Source of the DNA: Bradyrhizobium sp. CSA207
Lineage (GTDB): Bacteria; Pseudomonadota; Alphaproteobacteria; Rhizobiales; Xanthobacteraceae
Direction of reading: 5' to 3'
Length of the DNA: 64,000 nucleotides
NCBI RefSeq assembly: GCF_029051685.1
Contig: NZ_JAACFT010000024.1
Location: 62,001-126,000, forward strand
The position numbers and the translations under genes were made by a program. This document shows positions 35,318-43,284 of the stretch, in pieces; the first letter of the stretch is position 1; the number at the start of each line of letters is the position of its first letter. Below the pieces are notes generated by a model. It made no database searches. It saw nothing but the letters and a program-made list of their open reading frames with translations, and was not told the origin of the DNA.

Positions 35318-35829
35318 CCGCGGTCAAAACGTTTGTGAACGTGACCAACGTGGAACGCGCCATACAGGATATTGCCGGGTGGCTCGGCCGGGTGGCCCTG
35401 ATCGTGGCGCCGCCGCTTCTCCGTCTGGCGCTGGCCGTGCCCTTCTTCAAATCCGGGCTGACCAAGTGGGACGGCTTCCTGTCGCTGTCGCCGGCCGCGG
35501 TCTTCCTGTTCGAGGACGAGTTCAAGCTGCACATCTTCGGCCAAGCCTACGAGTTCCCTTTGCCCACGGCAGTCGCATTCCTCGACGGAGTTGCCGAGAT
35601 CGTTCTCCCCGTGCTGCTGGTCATTGGATTGGCGACCCGCTTCAGCGCGCTCGGGCTTTTGATCATGACGGGCGTCATACAGCTCGTCGTCCCGGAGGGC
35701 TGGGCGAATTTCCATCTGCCATGGGCGGCGCTCGCGGTCGCCACGATCGCCCTCGGCCCAGGCACGCTGTCGCTCGACCATCTGATCGACATGCGACGTC
35801 GCCCTCGAATCGCGCAAGGAGGCACGTAA
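35314..35829 (+). CDS. DoxX-family membrane protein of the bufferin operon
   Basis: A 171-residue protein with four hydrophobic segments. The DoxX signature PPLLRLALAVPFFKSGLTKW is at about residues 29-48, followed by a periplasmic loop and FLDGVAEIVLPVLLVIGLAT. DoxX proteins often accompany DUF692/DUF2063 genes; a redox or quinone-linked role is suspected but not established. Its ATGA start overlaps bufC and its TAATG end overlaps a small open frame. Confidence 0.85.
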   Translation: MTAVKTFVNVTNVERAIQDIAGWLGRVALIVAPPLLRLALAVPFFKSGLTKWDGFLSLSPAAVFLFEDEFKLHIFGQAYEFPLPTAVAFLDGVAEIVLPVLLVIGLATRFSALGLLIMTGVIQLVVPEGWANFHLPWAALAVATIALGPGTLSLDHLIDMRRRPRIAQGGT

Positions 35830-35909
35830 TGCCTGCTCGCTTCGAGCGGCGTGGCGATACCGACATGCACGTTCTTGCCGGGCTGCAATGCGGAGTCTGT
35901 TGCCGATGA
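35829..35909 (+). CDS. 26-codon mini-frame coupling DoxX to the sigma factor
   Basis: ATG at 35829 shares its A with the DoxX stop (TAATG), and its TGA at 35907-35909 overlaps the sigma factor ATG at 35906 (ATGA). The peptide would be MPARFERRGDTDMHVLAGLQ followed by CGVCCR. It may be a real micro-gene or simply a ribosome relay between two genes. The Cys-rich end in a metal-responsive operon is suggestive but could be chance. Confidence 0.35.
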   Translation: MPARFERRGDTDMHVLAGLQCGVCCR

Positions 35910-36550
35910 CCCAGAACCCGCGCAGCCCCCCGCCGTCGCTGAAGCTCGTCGAGAGTGACAGCAGCGGCGGCGCATGCGGCGCAAATCGTGCGGAACCGAT
36001 CATCCGAGACGTTGATTGGAGCATTCTCATGGCCCGCGCCCAGGATGGCGACGGAGCCGCCTATCACCGGCTTTTGCAGGACATCGTGCCCTACCTGCGT
36101 TCGCTCGCGGCGCGGCGGCACCGTGATCCAAGCGACGTGGAAGACGCGGTCCAGGACGTTCTTCTGACCATTCATTCCATCCGGCAGACCTACGACCCGG
36201 CTCGGCCGTTCGGGCCGTGGCTGGTCACGATCGCCAACCGGCGATTCATCGATCGGCTGCGCCGGCAGGGCCGCGTCCGGGCCCAAGAGACGCTTTTGAC
36301 CACCGAACATGAAACCTTTTGCGAGGCCCGAGCGAACCTGGAAGAGAGCACCAATCGGCACGAGCTCGAGGGAGCCATCGACAATCTTCCTCCCAGGCAA
36401 CGGCAGGCCATCCGGTTGCTCAAACTCAAGGAGATGTCATTGAAGGAGGCCGCGGTGGCGAGCGGGATGTCCATCACATCTCTCAAGGTCAACACACACC
36501 GCGCCCTGAAGAGCCTGCGTAAAATGCTGGTCGATCGGAGCGAACCGTGA
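35906..36550 (+). CDS. sigF: ECF sigma factor, SigF type
   Basis: A 214-residue sigma-70 family factor. Region 2 includes YLRSLAARRHRDPSDVEDAV and RPFGPWLVTIANRRFIDRLR. Region 4 includes LPPRQRQAIRLLKLKEMSLK and SGMSITSLKVNTHRALKSLR. Paired with an NrsF-type anti-sigma, it matches the Caulobacter sigma-F system induced by heavy metals. ATG at 35906 is favoured because of the ATGA overlap with the mini-frame; an in-frame ATG at 35888 adds six residues. Confidence 0.88.
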   Translation: MTQNPRSPPPSLKLVESDSSGGACGANRAEPIIRDVDWSILMARAQDGDGAAYHRLLQDIVPYLRSLAARRHRDPSDVEDAVQDVLLTIHSIRQTYDPARPFGPWLVTIANRRFIDRLRRQGRVRAQETLLTTEHETFCEARANLEESTNRHELEGAIDNLPPRQRQAIRLLKLKEMSLKEAAVASGMSITSLKVNTHRALKSLRKMLVDRSEP

Positions 36551-37218
36551 TCAAGACACCGGACCTCATCGCGTCACTTGCCGCGAATGTAACGCCGGTA
36601 CGGCGGCTGCGGCCGCCCGGGATGCGGGCAGCTTGCTGGCTTGTGCTCGCGGCTGCGATACTGACGCTGCTGGCAATCAGCCAAGGGCTTCGCCCCGATT
36701 TGGCACAGCGACTGCAGGACCCTGTCTTTGCCATCAGCATGGCGGCCTCGCTGCTCACCGGCGTGCTGGCGGCAAACGCTGCGTTTCTATTAAGTCTCCC
36801 GGACCGGTCGCGCCTTTGGCTGCTTGTGCCCATGCCAGCTCTCGTCCTCTGGCTGTCGAACATCGGCTATCAATGCTTGGTTCAATGGATCGACATCGGA
36901 CCCAACGGCGTTAGCTTCGGAGAGGCCGCGCGTTGCTTTGCAACGCTCGTGCTCACCAGTCTGCCTTTGTCGCTCGCGATGCTCGTCATGTTGCGCTACG
37001 CGGCTCCGCTCCGTCCAACGGCCGTTACCTTGATGGGTAGTCTGGCTGTGGCTGCGATTACAGCGACGGCGCTGTCGCTGTTTCACACCATCGATGCCAC
37101 GGTGATGATCCTGATGTGGAATCTCGGAACGGCGGTCCTGTTCGTCAGTTTGGCGGGCGTGTTCGGCCGAACAATGTTCCGATGGGTCGCGCCACGGACG
37201 TTCGATGCCAGAGACTGA
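36547..37218 (+). CDS. nrsF: NrsF (DUF1109) anti-sigma factor
   Basis: A 223-residue inner-membrane protein with six hydrophobic segments and a short cytoplasmic N-terminus. The GTG start overlaps the sigF stop. In Caulobacter NrsF, two conserved periplasmic Cys are needed for metal sensing. Here the candidates are Cys110 (SNIGYQCLVQW) and Cys130 (GEAARCFATL), flanking a loop; a third Cys (30) lies in helix 1. It would hold SigF until metal binds. Confidence 0.88.
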   Translation: MIKTPDLIASLAANVTPVRRLRPPGMRAACWLVLAAAILTLLAISQGLRPDLAQRLQDPVFAISMAASLLTGVLAANAAFLLSLPDRSRLWLLVPMPALVLWLSNIGYQCLVQWIDIGPNGVSFGEAARCFATLVLTSLPLSLAMLVMLRYAAPLRPTAVTLMGSLAVAAITATALSLFHTIDATVMILMWNLGTAVLFVSLAGVFGRTMFRWVAPRTFDARD

Positions 37219-37333
37219 AGCCCCGAAGGGCGCAGGAGTGCACTTCGTGGGCAAAAGGATCCAGTGCGAGTCAGATAAAGCAACGTGTCGCTGATCGGCG
37301 CACGACCACTTACGCAGCCTGCAGCAGGAGAAA

Positions 37334-37741
37334 ATGATGCAAAGACGACTGTTCCTCATTTTAGCGCTCGGCGGGTCCTTGGTTTCCTGGTTGATGGTGT
37401 CCGCGGCGAGTGCGGCGGAACGCAAGGTATTTGACGCTGCAAGCTTCGAGGCGGCGCAGCAACGCGGTGCGCGTATTCTCGTTGATATTTCGGCGACGTG
37501 GTGCCCGACCTGCAAAGCGCAGAAGCCGATCATCGATTCGCTCGCCCAGCAGCCAGCGAACAAGGATCTCGTGATTTTCTCGGTCGATTTCGACAGCCAG
37601 AAGCCGATCGTCCGACAGCTCCGCGCGCAGAGTCAAAGCACCTTGATCGCGTACCGGGGCAAGACCGAGACGGCTCGCTCGGTCGGCGATACCGACCCGG
37701 GCTCGATCGCGGCCCTCGTCCAGTCCACCTCAGGCAAATGA
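37334..37741 (+). CDS. Exported thioredoxin-fold protein
   Basis: A 135-residue protein with an N-terminal signal ending near ASA-AE28. The thioredoxin active site is WCPTC (residues 56-60) within DISATWCPTCKAQKP. It also has the LIAYRGKTE strand. Predicted periplasmic thiol-disulfide protein. It sits 10 bases before a CcdA-like electron carrier gene, which would reduce it. The region 37219-37333 before it holds no clear sigma-F promoter, so it may be read from upstream. Confidence 0.88.
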   Translation: MMQRRLFLILALGGSLVSWLMVSAASAAERKVFDAASFEAAQQRGARILVDISATWCPTCKAQKPIIDSLAQQPANKDLVIFSVDFDSQKPIVRQLRAQSQSTLIAYRGKTETARSVGDTDPGSIAALVQSTSGK

Positions 37742-37751
37742 GGACAGCGTA

Positions 37752-38474
37752 ATGGCAAATGGTGCCAGTTTACTCGCGCTCTTGGCTGGCGTCCTGTCGA
37801 CGCTGTCGCCCTGCGTCCTGCCGTTGTTGCCGCTTGTGCTCGGCGCCGCCGTCTCCGAGCACCGCCTGGGGCCGGCAGCGCTGGCCGCGGGCCTCGCCGT
37901 TTCATTCGTCGCCGTCGGACTGTTCGTCGCAACGATCGGATTCTCGATCGGAATGGATGCGGGCATCTTCCGCGGCGTTGCCGCGCTGCTCTTGCTGGCG
38001 GTCGGCCTCGTCCTCATGGTCCCGCGGCTACAGGTTCGACTGGCGGTCGCAGGGGGGTCAGTGAGCGGCTGGACCGACAGTCGCCTTGGCGGTGCTGCAA
38101 CAACCGGACTGAAAGGCCAATTCGCGGTTGGACTGTTGCTCGGCGCCGTCTGGAGCCCTTGTGTCGGTCCGACGCTTGGCGCGGCTTCGGTCCTGGCAGC
38201 TCAGGGCAAGAACCTCGGAGAAGTCGCAATCGTCATGGTCGCGTTCGGCGTGGGCGCGGCGCTGCCTCTGCTTCTCTTGGGCCTCGTTTCCCGGGAGGCG
38301 ATGTTGCGATGGAAAGACAAGCTGCAGCGAGCAGGCCAGGGCGGGGTGACTGTCCTTGGTGTCCTGTTGTTCGCTGTGGGGTTTTTGATCCTGACCGGGC
38401 TCGACAGGGAACTCGAAGCGTTGCTGGTCGACATCTCTCCGATGTGGCTCACTCGGCTCACGACGCGATTCTGA
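37752..38474 (+). CDS. CcdA/DsbD-type thiol electron transporter
   Basis: A 240-residue inner-membrane protein with six hydrophobic segments. The family's two essential Cys are in LSTLSPCVLPLLPLVLG (Cys21) and GAVWSPCVGPTLGAASVLA (Cys137). It shuttles reducing equivalents from cytoplasmic thioredoxin to periplasmic partners. It sits between the exported thioredoxin and a peroxiredoxin-like gene, forming a redox relay. The name ccdA is not assigned because this branch need not serve cytochrome c. Confidence 0.88.
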   Translation: MANGASLLALLAGVLSTLSPCVLPLLPLVLGAAVSEHRLGPAALAAGLAVSFVAVGLFVATIGFSIGMDAGIFRGVAALLLLAVGLVLMVPRLQVRLAVAGGSVSGWTDSRLGGAATTGLKGQFAVGLLLGAVWSPCVGPTLGAASVLAAQGKNLGEVAIVMVAFGVGAALPLLLLGLVSREAMLRWKDKLQRAGQGGVTVLGVLLFAVGFLILTGLDRELEALLVDISPMWLTRLTTRF

Positions 38475-38496
38475 TCCAGGAGAAAGACGAAAGAGG

Positions 38497-39060
38497 ATGA
38501 CCGACATGACAGATCTCGTGACACTGTTTCCGCGACAACCCGTTCCGCCGCTCGATGTCGGACTGGCTAACGGCGGAACCTTCGATATCGCAGCGGAGAA
38601 GCCCGTAAGCTTCACGCTCATCGTGTTCTATCGCGGCCTTCACTGCCCCATTTGCAAGACCCAGCTCCGAGAGCTCGAGTCCAAGCTCGGCGAATTCGAC
38701 AAGCGCGGCGTTGCGGTGGTGGCCGTATCCTCCGACTCGAGGGAGCGCGCGGAGCAGACCAGGCAGGCCTGGGGATTGACGCGGCTGCGTCTCGGCTATG
38801 GTCTCGACCTCGCTTCGGCGCGCCGCTGGGGATTGTTCATCTCGACGGGGCGTGGAATGACATCGACGGGCGTCGAAGAGCCCGCGCGTTTCTCTGAGCC
38901 GGCGCTCTATCTGATCCGACCGGACGGCACGCTGTACTTTGGCAGCGTGCAAACCATGCCATTTGCGCGCCCACACTTCTCCGACATTCTTGCCGCAATC
39001 GACTATGTCCTGAAGAATAATTACCCGGCGCGCGGCGAAGTGACAGAGTTGCCTGCTTAG
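38497..39060 (+). CDS. AhpC/TSA-family peroxiredoxin-like protein
   Basis: A 187-residue thioredoxin-fold protein. The active site reads FYRGLHCPICKTQLRELE with Cys50 and Cys53; the first Cys is in the peroxidatic position and CPxC resembles peroxiredoxin-like DUF899-neighbour proteins. There is no signal peptide. VVAVSSDSRERAEQTRQAWG is the second conserved strand-helix. Probable cytoplasmic peroxide or thiol reductase ending the metal/thiol-stress cluster. Confidence 0.82.
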   Translation: MTDMTDLVTLFPRQPVPPLDVGLANGGTFDIAAEKPVSFTLIVFYRGLHCPICKTQLRELESKLGEFDKRGVAVVAVSSDSRERAEQTRQAWGLTRLRLGYGLDLASARRWGLFISTGRGMTSTGVEEPARFSEPALYLIRPDGTLYFGSVQTMPFARPHFSDILAAIDYVLKNNYPARGEVTELPA

Positions 39061-39082
39061 CCGGCTGGCGTCGCGGTTCCCT

Positions 39083-39430
39083 TCAGTCCCATTTGAGCGT
39101 TCTGAAATCGAAGCTGCTTTCGATCGTCGGCTTGATGATGCGAAAGTAGGGCGATACGTCGAAATCGCGCGGAACGAACAGAGAGTGGTGACGGATATGC
39201 ATGATCTCGTCGACGCAACCAGGACAATCTTCGGTCGCTGCCGCGCGATACTCGACCGCGGGAAGGACCGGATATTGTACGGCCTGAAAGGCTTCCGCGA
39301 TCAACGTCGAGCAGATCGCGCGGGTCGGATCGCCGCTCCCGAACGCGATGCCAGAATGCGCGCCTTTGCGCTTAACGAAGCTTTCGCTGTTCGGCTTGTC
39401 AGCTTTTGGAAATTCGATCCAATGTCGGCC
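39083..39430 (-). pseudogene. 3' fragment of a YiiX-like cysteine hydrolase
   Basis: On the minus strand an open frame carries KRKGAHSGIAFGSGDPTRAI, CSTLIAEAFQAVQYPVLPAV and HHSLFVPRDFDVSPYFRIIK. The CSTLIAEAFQAV segment looks like the C-terminal part of NlpC/P60-related YiiX/YebB hydrolases. Continuing upstream, the frame meets a stop at about 39440 and has no start. I read this as a truncated gene cut by rearrangement; identification is moderate. Confidence 0.5.
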
Positions 39431-39560
39431 AGCACCGCGCTACTCGCGGTCTCAAACACTTTGCACCGCTACGGCGGCGAGAGGGCCGCAGCGAAAAGCA
39501 AACTGGAAAAGGTTCTCCGGTTTCGAACTGATGCGAGTTAGTTCGCATTGTGGGGGCAAG

Positions 39561-40421
39561 ATGACGATGAAAACGATGGGAAGGCGTCCGCTTTGGTTCG
39601 GGCTCGCTCTAGCGCTGACCGGCTTTGGCGCGCCAGCCATTACGAGCCGCGAAGTCCGTGCAGACAACAACGCCCTTATTGACATGATCAAGTCAACTTG
39701 GCGAGCGCAGGACGGCGAGACGGCAGAGCAAATATTCGCCAAGGCCTCGAAGGTGGCCCACTTCGTTCCGAGGGGATGGGAGGTCGGTCAAAAGACAGAC
39801 ACGGGCGAACCAGTTTTCTTTTCGTGGGCCAAACGCCGCGAAGATAAGGCGGACGACGAATACACTATCGGTTGGGATGTTGCATCGGACGGCAAAATGA
39901 CGCTAGGGCCGCCGTACGCGAAGCCGATGGAATTAGGCTGGCAAGCGTTCGCGCTGTCGCTCATTGCTGACGAAGCAACAAACGACGAAAAGGGCGTGAA
40001 CCTTCGCTTTCTGCATGATCCCGCTAACTTCAACTTCGTGACGACTGCGCAAGGCAAGCTGGGCGATCTTCTGCGGCGCGGCCGTTGCACAATCGGTGAT
40101 CCGGTCGGAGTGGATTACTTGCCGAAGATAGACGAGAAGCAGACCGCGAAAGGCGACCTGTGGCGCGTTCAGCTTTCGGTCGACTGCAAGATTCCGGGGC
40201 CTACCTATTTCACCCGTGACGGAATCATCATTTTCGAGAAACGCGAAGGGCAAGATTGGGAGCCGCAATCGTTCTTTGCGAAGCGCATCGCGACGTATGC
40301 TCCCGGCTCTTGGTTTGATCGCGCAGACCCGAAAGAACAGGAAGTGTTCGAGGCGGGCCGAAAAGCCTACGAGCGCGCAGGCATTCCGACGCGCGGGGTG
40401 CAATCGCCTTTTCCTAGGTAG
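39561..40421 (+). CDS. Secreted protein of unknown function
   Basis: A 286-residue product. The signal peptide (RPLWFGLALALTGFGAPAIT) ends near residue 30. The mature protein is polar and mixed alpha/beta, with FVPRGWEVGQKTDTGEPVFF, CTIGDPVGVDYLP and PGPTYFTRDGIIIFEK, and two Cys that could form a disulfide. Codon use and GC are slightly lower than in the core region, suggesting transfer. ATG at 39561 follows GGGGGCAAG. I do not recognise a family. Confidence 0.65.
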   Translation: MTMKTMGRRPLWFGLALALTGFGAPAITSREVRADNNALIDMIKSTWRAQDGETAEQIFAKASKVAHFVPRGWEVGQKTDTGEPVFFSWAKRREDKADDEYTIGWDVASDGKMTLGPPYAKPMELGWQAFALSLIADEATNDEKGVNLRFLHDPANFNFVTTAQGKLGDLLRRGRCTIGDPVGVDYLPKIDEKQTAKGDLWRVQLSVDCKIPGPTYFTRDGIIIFEKREGQDWEPQSFFAKRIATYAPGSWFDRADPKEQEVFEAGRKAYERAGIPTRGVQSPFPR

Positions 40422-40430
40422 TAGACGGTT

Positions 40431-40592
40431 TCACCGATATTCAAGCGGTAGCTTCGCGACGGCTCGACGGAGCATGATTTCGATGCACCGAACGCAGATA
40501 GACTCGCCGTTCCCGGCCGGTGGGTCAATGACGGTCAATTCTTCTGGCGCGAACTCTTCGTTGCAGTGATCGCAGTGGACGCTTTCGTACAT
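40431..40592 (-). CDS. 53-aa zinc-ribbon-like protein
   Basis: ATG at 40592 gives MYESVHCDHCNEEFAPEELT, then CVRCIEIMLRRAVAKLP. Two CxxC pairs spaced about 25 residues apart are the hallmark of a small zinc ribbon. It has no signal peptide and ends nine bases from the convergent secreted-protein gene. Possible regulator or phage-like accessory protein of the island. Confidence 0.6.
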   Translation of the reverse strand: MYESVHCDHCNEEFAPEELTVIDPPAGNGESICVRCIEIMLRRAVAKLPLEYR

Positions 40593-40806
40593 GCTGGCAT
40601 TGCCTAGGCGGGTGGGAGCGTGAACGACAGGCTGGGTGCTACACACCCATTTAGTACCCGGCTGGGCGGGCCAACCTGTCAGGCTCTTTCGGACAGTGTG
40701 TGCGCGCACCGTCGTGCGAGGGAGCCTGTGTGCTTGCGTGCCCGAACAGTTTGACAGCTTCATGGCGCGCAAGCTGTCATATTCAAGCTTCGGCTGTTCC
40801 CGGCTT
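40593..40806. other. Gap with a perfect 9-bp inverted repeat
   Basis: No gene is supported. TGACAGCTT (40752-40760) and AAGCTGTCA (40771-40779) are a perfect inverted repeat with a 10-base spacer, ending 27 bases before the integrase stop. It could be a recombination core, a regulator site or a transcript end. TTGACA at 40751 overlaps the left arm, but no good -10 follows. Confidence 0.5.
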
Positions 40807-41937
40807 TCACTCCAAGATGGGCAGTAGTGCAGGCTCAATTGCTGACACGGCTTCGTGCTTCTCTTCGAACATATGCCAACGGGCATAGATGCCGGTTACG
40901 CCCTTGTCGTTGTGATTCAATAGGGCCTTCACGTAATCGACCGGCAGCCGCGCCGCCTGCACGATTGTCGCGGCTGTTCTCCGCAGGTCGTGGGGCGTGA
41001 AGGCGGCCAGCTCGCCGTCTTCCGCCTGGTCCATGCCTTCCTCTTCGTCGTCCCCCAAGAGGCGGCGGACGGCCTGGCTCATGGAGTGACGCGCGAGCGT
41101 CTCGACGCTTTCAAAGCGGCTCGCGAACACCGGCCTGTCCTTCGTGTCCTCACCTTCGGGCTTGCCCGCCTCTAAGGCCGCCTCAATCAATCGGACCGCA
41201 GTCGGGGAGAGCGGGACGGTATGTTCAGCCTTTTTGTTCTTCGTCCTCACTGCCGGAATGATCCAATGCGGCTTGGCGCATTCGAGGTCGTGAAGCTCGG
41301 AACGCATCATGCCCGCGACTTCGCCCGGGCGCTGGGCTTTCAGCAAAACGACTTTCAGCGCCAAGCGCGTCGCGTCCGTGATGCCCGCCTTTTCGTCATC
41401 GAGGACGCCAAAGAAGGCTTTCAGTTCGTCGAGGGTTAGAACGCGGTCCTTCTCGATTTCCTTGCCGCCAACCTTCTTCATGCCGTGCAGGAAATTTTCC
41501 GTCAGAATCTCCCGGTCGTTCGCATATCCCCACATGGTGCGGATAACGGACTGGGTCCGGTTCGCCGACGACGGCGAGGCCTTGGCGATCTCTTCTAGGA
41601 ACTCCCTGATCTCACCGCGTGTAATCGATCCGACAGCGCGCTTGCAGAACTTCGCCTTGGGGCGCTTCAGGTAACCTTCGTCATTTTTCCAACTGCTCTT
41701 GCGGGGCCTGCCGGTGCGCGGGTCGATAGCCTTTATATGGGCTAGGTATTGGTCGCACAGCTCGCCGAAGGTGACGAGGGGAGGCCTGCAGCGGAGAACC
41801 TCGGCGCGATAACAATTGTGGGTTCCGCCTGCCCAAAGGCCGGGAATATGCCGGTTGCGCTCGACGTCTTCTCCCCTTTTCGTCCGGCGGAGGCTGGCAA
41901 AAGGCCTGGCCGAATGTTCGGCCGAATGGGCTTGCGG
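40807..41937 (-). pseudogene. Tyrosine integrase lacking its N-terminus
   Basis: The catalytic domain is intact: Arg in LLKAQRPGEVAGMMRSELHD, His-x-x-Arg in TPHDLRRTAATIVQAARLPV, and the final Tyr in VTGIYARWHMFEE. The core-binding domain is readable upstream (TFGELCDQYLAHIKAIDPRT, REFLEEIAKASPSSANRTQS) as far as a stop at 41938. No ATG, GTG or TTG precedes these codons until the internal ATG at 41535, and the usual N-terminal arm-binding domain is missing. The frame is cut exactly where the catabolic cluster's first promoter begins, so the gene is probably inactive. Confidence 0.7.
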
Positions 41938-41971
41938 TCATCATGGCCACCGTGTATCAATGGTACAACCA
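41932..41971 (+). promoter_or_regulatory. Promoter with TGGT-N3-ACCA operator
   Basis: A -35 TTGCGG (41932-41937), 17-base spacer, -10 TATCAA (41955-41960), then immediately the palindrome TGGTACAACCA (41961-41971). The operator would cover the transcription start. Candidate target of the GntR/FadR regulator at 48560. It drives the substrate-binding protein gene. Confidence 0.75.
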
Positions 41972-41992
41972 ATAAGTGGGAGGCAGCTGCTC

Positions 41993-43186
41993 ATGGCAAG
42001 GCGAGTCGTGGCCGCGGGACTGGGCTTATTCCTGTGGAGCGGGCTGGCGGTTGGCGAGCCGTTGAAGATCGGTGTCTTGACCGACATGTCCGGAGTCATC
42101 GCCGATACGGTCGGTCGCGGCTCGGTCGTTGCCGCGGAACTGGCGGTCAGCGACGCCGGCAGCACCGTCCTTGGCCGACCGATTGAGATCGTCTCGGCCG
42201 ACCACCAACTGAAGCCGGACGTTGGCCTGACCATCGCCCGACGGTGGTTCGACGAGGAGCATGTTGAGGCCATTGCCGACATACCCGTGTCCACCATCGC
42301 GCTCGGAATCCAAAATCTCGCCCATACAAAGGGAAAGATCGCCCTGATCTCGGGTGCCGGGACCTTCGATCTCTACGGCAAGTCGTGCTCGCCGACGGGA
42401 TTCGTGTGGACCTTCGACACCAGCGTGCTTCCGCGCGCCCCCGTTCTGAGCGCAGCGGAATCCGGCGTGAAGAAGTGGTTCGTGGTCGGCCCCGACTATT
42501 CTTTCGGACACCAGATGGAGCGGGCGGTCGCGGACATGGTGAAGGAGACCGGTGGACAACTGGTCGGCACGCGGCGCGCGGCGATCGGGACGTCGGATTA
42601 TGCCTCGCTCCTTCTGGCCGCGCAGGAAGCGCGACCGGACGCGATTGCCTCGTCCTTTGCCGGCCACGACGGGGTGCTTCTCATCGAGAACGCCGTCGAA
42701 TTCGGCCTGCTGCAGAACGGGATGCGCATCGCGAGCCTGATGTTGTTCGAGTCCGACGTGCACAGCCTGGGGCTGGATCGCATGAAAGGCATCTATACGA
42801 CGACAGCGTTCTACTGGGATACGGACGACAACACCCGCAGGTTTGCAAAGCGGTTCAGTGACAAAATGGGACGACCGCCTTCCGCCCTGCAGGCGGGAGT
42901 CTATAGCTCGGTCACGCACTACCTGAAGGCCGTCAAGGCGGCGGGCTCGACATCCGGACCTGAGGTAGCAAAGAAGATGCACGAACTGCCGATTTCGGAC
43001 CTCACGACGTCTTCGGCCAGGATTCGGGCCGATGGCCGCGTCCTGCGGGACATGTTCCTGGTTCAGGTCAAATCGCCGGAGGAATCGAATGCCCCGTGGG
43101 ACTATTTCAAGATCGTCCGGCGTATGAAAGCCGAAGAGTTGATGTCGGAGGCTGCAAATCCAGACTGCAAGCTGACAATGCAGTAG
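41993..43186 (+). CDS. ABC transporter periplasmic substrate-binding protein
   Basis: A 397-residue branched-chain-amino-acid-type (LivJ/Peripla_BP_6) binding protein. A signal peptide of about 20 residues ends GLAVG-EP. The mature start KIGVLTDMSGVIADTVGRGS, then WFVVGPDYSFGHQMERAVAD and GIYTTTAFYWDTDDNTRRFA fit the family. GGGAGG lies ten bases before the ATG at 41993. No permease or ATPase genes are adjacent. It probably delivers the cluster's growth substrate, likely a carboxylate or aromatic/alicyclic compound. Confidence 0.9.
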   Translation: MARRVVAAGLGLFLWSGLAVGEPLKIGVLTDMSGVIADTVGRGSVVAAELAVSDAGSTVLGRPIEIVSADHQLKPDVGLTIARRWFDEEHVEAIADIPVSTIALGIQNLAHTKGKIALISGAGTFDLYGKSCSPTGFVWTFDTSVLPRAPVLSAAESGVKKWFVVGPDYSFGHQMERAVADMVKETGGQLVGTRRAAIGTSDYASLLLAAQEARPDAIASSFAGHDGVLLIENAVEFGLLQNGMRIASLMLFESDVHSLGLDRMKGIYTTTAFYWDTDDNTRRFAKRFSDKMGRPPSALQAGVYSSVTHYLKAVKAAGSTSGPEVAKKMHELPISDLTTSSARIRADGRVLRDMFLVQVKSPEESNAPWDYFKIVRRMKAEELMSEAANPDCKLTMQ

Positions 43187-43284
43187 CCGCTCGTTTGCAG
43201 AATGATCATCGGGCAGCCGGCCGCGAAAACTCAATCGCTTCACCAGAAGCGATCCCACGCCCCAGGCAGAACATAGTTAGAGGA

